Shown here piece by piece: positions 11,972 through 13,915 of a stretch of 13,915 nucleotides of DNA. Both the position numbers and the translations under genes were made by a program. The notes below the pieces were generated by a model. It searched no databases and was not told where the DNA came from. It worked only from the letters and a program-made list of their open reading frames with translations. The DNA comes from Deltaproteobacteria bacterium. GTDB taxonomy: Bacteria > Myxococcota_A > UBA9160 > UBA4427. Numbering within the stretch: the stretch's first letter is position 1; every line of letters starts with the position of its first letter. The stretch covers positions 1 through 13,915 of the forward strand of contig DRKE01000099.1 in the NCBI GenBank assembly GCA_011051925.1, in the 5' to 3' direction.

Positions 11972-13915
11972 AGCCGCTGCGACTCTACACGGCCTTCCAC
12001 GGCAATCTCGACTTCTCGGCCCTGCCCGACGCGGATCGGCCCGTCGTCATCGCGCGTTGTTATTGGCCCCTCTTGCGCCTGCCCGAGGAACTCGGCATCC
12101 CGATCGGGTTCGAGATGAGCGCCAGGACGCTTCGCTCGCTCCAGGAGGAGGACCCGGAGTGGGTCAAGCGGTTCCGCGGACTTTCGGAGAGAGGCCTGGT
12201 GGAGCCGATCGGCTCGGGCTGGGCCCAGGTCGTCGCACCGCTCGCACCAGCCGAGATCAACCGGGCGAATCTCGAGCTGGGCATCGACCTCTATCGCGAG
12301 ATCCTCGGATTCGTGCCGGAAACCTTCCTGGTTCACGAGCAGACCTGGTCCGACGGTCTCACGGATCTGCATCGGGAGGCGGGATGCTGCAGGATCGTCA
12401 TGGAGTGGAACAACCCGGCCAGCCGGCAGCCGGCCCTGCGACCACTTCGCTGTCAACCTTCGCGCCTGGGAAGCCCGGAATCGCCGGGACCGCTCCTGCT
12501 CTGGAACGACTCGATCGTCTTCCAGAAGATGCAGCGGATCGCGCACGGAGAGATTCCGCGGGCGGAACTCGACCGTCTGCTGGGTCGACTCTCGGCCGAC
12601 GGGGGGGAAGCGCTGTGCATCTATGGGGGCGATGTCGAGATCTTCGACTACCGGCCCTCGCGTCCCGTGCCGGGACAGGATGGAAGCGGACCCGGGATGG
12701 AGATGGAGCGTCTGATCGGAACCTTCGAGGCGCTGGCCGGGGATTCCCGTTTCGAATTCGCCCTGCCCCGCGATGTCGTCTGCGGGAACGATTGCCTTCC
12801 CTTCGTCGAGCTCGGGTGCGCAGAAGAGCCGATCCCGTGCAAGAAGCAGCCGCGATACAACCCGACGCGATGGGCGGTTTCCGGTCGGGACGGATTCGGG
12901 ATGAACACGCGGTGTCATTCGCTCCTGCGGCTGGATCGCGCCGCCCGCCGCCTGGCCGGCGGTGGGCGGGAGGCGGGCTGCCCCGTCGAGCTCGTCGATC
13001 TCTGGCGAAGTGATTTCAGGACACGGGCGACCGAGGAGAAGGTGGTCGAATTCGAGTCGCGGGTGGGATTGGCGGGGCAGGAGGCCAGGGCCCGTCTCGA
13101 TCGGGTGATGCCCCGCCTGGAGGACGACGAAGATCTGCTGATCGTGAATCCGGGATCGAATGCCTGGTCGGGCCTGCCGGTCGAGATCCCCCTGCGACTT
13201 CCTTCGGGCCGGTTCCGGAACCTCTCATTGCAGACACGACGAGGGGAGAGGCTCGATCGGGACGATTACCAGATCGAGATCTCGGGTCGACATCGCGATG
13301 GAAGCATCCGACAGGCCGTGCTGGTCCTCGAGCCACGGATCGCATCCGGTCGGGAGCTGTCGCTCGCCTTCGTGCCGATCGATGCCGTGCCCGACGGCGG
13401 GGGAGAAGACCGCTCGCCGGGTTCGGCGATCACGGAACGCGTCGAGGCCGATTTCCTCCGCCATCGCGGCGCGGCGATCGAAAGGCTGCGCTTTCCCTCG
13501 ATCTCGCAACGCGCGGTCCTCGGGACGATTCCCCATGGCAGCTTCGACGAGATCGAATTCACGCCGGATTTCTACAGCGGTCATGTCGTCGCGGTCGCCG
13601 AGGCGGGTAGCAAGGAAACCGATCTCGGGCCGGTCGGACTCGAATGCGATCCGACCGCTTCGGGCGCCGTCCGGATCACGGTCGAGGCGGTCTTGCACTC
13701 GCGCCACGGGGCATGGCGAAAGATCTATCGGCTCTACCGGCACCATGCGCGACTCGAGGTGGTGCATGACCTCGCCCTTCACGACGCGCGGCTCGCGAGC
13801 CTCCGCCTCGGCATGTTCACGCTCCTGCCGGATGGATGGAATCGGGAAGGACTTCGCTACGGCACCCTCAACGGGGGACCGCGCGCCGAATGGCGGCAGC
13901 TCGCCGCGGGGACCC
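11968..13915 (+). CDS. GH57-family glycoside hydrolase/glucanotransferase-like protein, 3' end outside window
   Basis: The frame from ATG 11968 stays open to the window edge (649 residues). The N-terminal domain resembles GH57 enzymes, whose best known member is Thermococcus litoralis 4-alpha-glucanotransferase (about 659 residues, nucleophile Glu123, acid Asp214). Here Glu124 lies in FLVHEQTWSDGL, followed by REAGCCRIV. Asp222 lies in YGGDVEIFDYRP. His11 sits where the family HxHQP motif begins, but the second His is Asn13. Residues about 300-325 include YNPTRWAVSGRDGFGMNTRC. From about residue 390 beta-rich segments (LLIVNPGSNAWSGLPVEIPL and later) look like the C-terminal sandwich of GH57/GH38 enzymes. 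No signal peptide is visible, so it is cytosolic. The ATGA overlap with pseC indicates one operon. The substrate is unknown; a role in flagellin glycan assembly or remodelling is inferred from position only. Confidence 0.75.
   Translation, partial: MKPLRLYTAFHGNLDFSALPDADRPVVIARCYWPLLRLPEELGIPIGFEMSARTLRSLQEEDPEWVKRFRGLSERGLVEPIGSGWAQVVAPLAPAEINRANLELGIDLYREILGFVPETFLVHEQTWSDGLTDLHREAGCCRIVMEWNNPASRQPALRPLRCQPSRLGSPESPGPLLLWNDSIVFQKMQRIAHGEIPRAELDRLLGRLSADGGEALCIYGGDVEIFDYRPSRPVPGQDGSGPGMEMERLIGTFEALAGDSRFEFALPRDVVCGNDCLPFVELGCAEEPIPCKKQPRYNPTRWAVSGRDGFGMNTRCHSLLRLDRAARRLAGGGREAGCPVELVDLWRSDFRTRATEEKVVEFESRVGLAGQEARARLDRVMPRLEDDEDLLIVNPGSNAWSGLPVEIPLRLPSGRFRNLSLQTRRGERLDRDDYQIEISGRHRDGSIRQAVLVLEPRIASGRELSLAFVPIDAVPDGGGEDRSPGSAITERVEADFLRHRGAAIERLRFPSISQRAVLGTIPHGSFDEIEFTPDFYSGHVVAVAEAGSKETDLGPVGLECDPTASGAVRITVEAVLHSRHGAWRKIYRLYRHHARLEVVHDLALHDARLASLRLGMFTLLPDGWNREGLRYGTLNGGPRAEWRQLAAGT

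Noticed and set aside
11616..13013. Long + strand open frame (465 residues) overlapping the pseC-like 3' end and the GH57 gene.
   Set aside because: Composition is Arg/Gly/Ser-rich with no domain, whereas the frame from 11968 shows GH57 motifs and continues to the window end.
1..13915. CRISPR arrays, tRNA or rRNA genes, insertion sequences, phage genes.
   Set aside because: No direct-repeat arrays, cloverleaf-like sequences, transposase motifs or target duplications were seen; frequent GATC-containing words follow from codon use (GAT-CGN, ATC-GAN) and not from a repeat.

Overview
The window is a GC-rich stretch of a flagellated diderm bacterium. A P-ring protein (FlgI) implies an outer membrane. 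The combination of FlgI, FlbD, a CsrA-FliW pair and sigma-54-type flagellin control fits GC-rich lineages such as Myxococcota/Desulfobacterota or FCB-related candidate phyla. I cannot assign a phylum from the sequence alone. The window is almost wholly flagellar, and genes are tightly packed with many stop/start overlaps.

Region 1 (1-4501, + strand) is a late-structure operon: flgI (3' end only), a muramidase-less flgJ, flgN-like chaperone, flgK, flgL, csrA, fliW. Region 2 (4560-7582, - strand) converges on it and reads GNAT-type acetyltransferase, flbD, motA, motB. Region 3 (7583-8100) is a 518-base divergent intergenic region. It holds a good sigma-54 -24/-12 element for flagellin, a weaker one facing the acetyltransferase/motor operon, inverted repeats about midway between them, and a flagellin 5' leader of about 105 nt. 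Region 4 (8101-9558, + strand) is a short flagellin gene, a strong intrinsic terminator, and fliS. Region 5 (from about 9693 to the right edge, + strand) starts behind a second good sigma-54 element. It encodes PseB-like and PseC-like sugar-nucleotide enzymes and a GH57-family protein cut by the window end.

The parts connect as follows. FlgK, FlgL, flagellin and their chaperones (FlgN-like, FliS) build the distal flagellum, and MotA/MotB power it. CsrA and FliW are encoded next to flgL. The flagellin leader carries two ANGGAN motifs, one in a hairpin hexaloop and one on the Shine-Dalgarno, so the FliW-CsrA-flagellin translational switch known from Bacillus and Campylobacter probably operates here. 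The PseB/PseC-like pair suggests that flagellin is glycosylated with a 4-amino-4,6-dideoxy sugar (pseudaminic-acid type). The GH57 protein translationally coupled behind them, and the acetyltransferase leading the motor operon, are the least conventional members and the best candidates for something undescribed.
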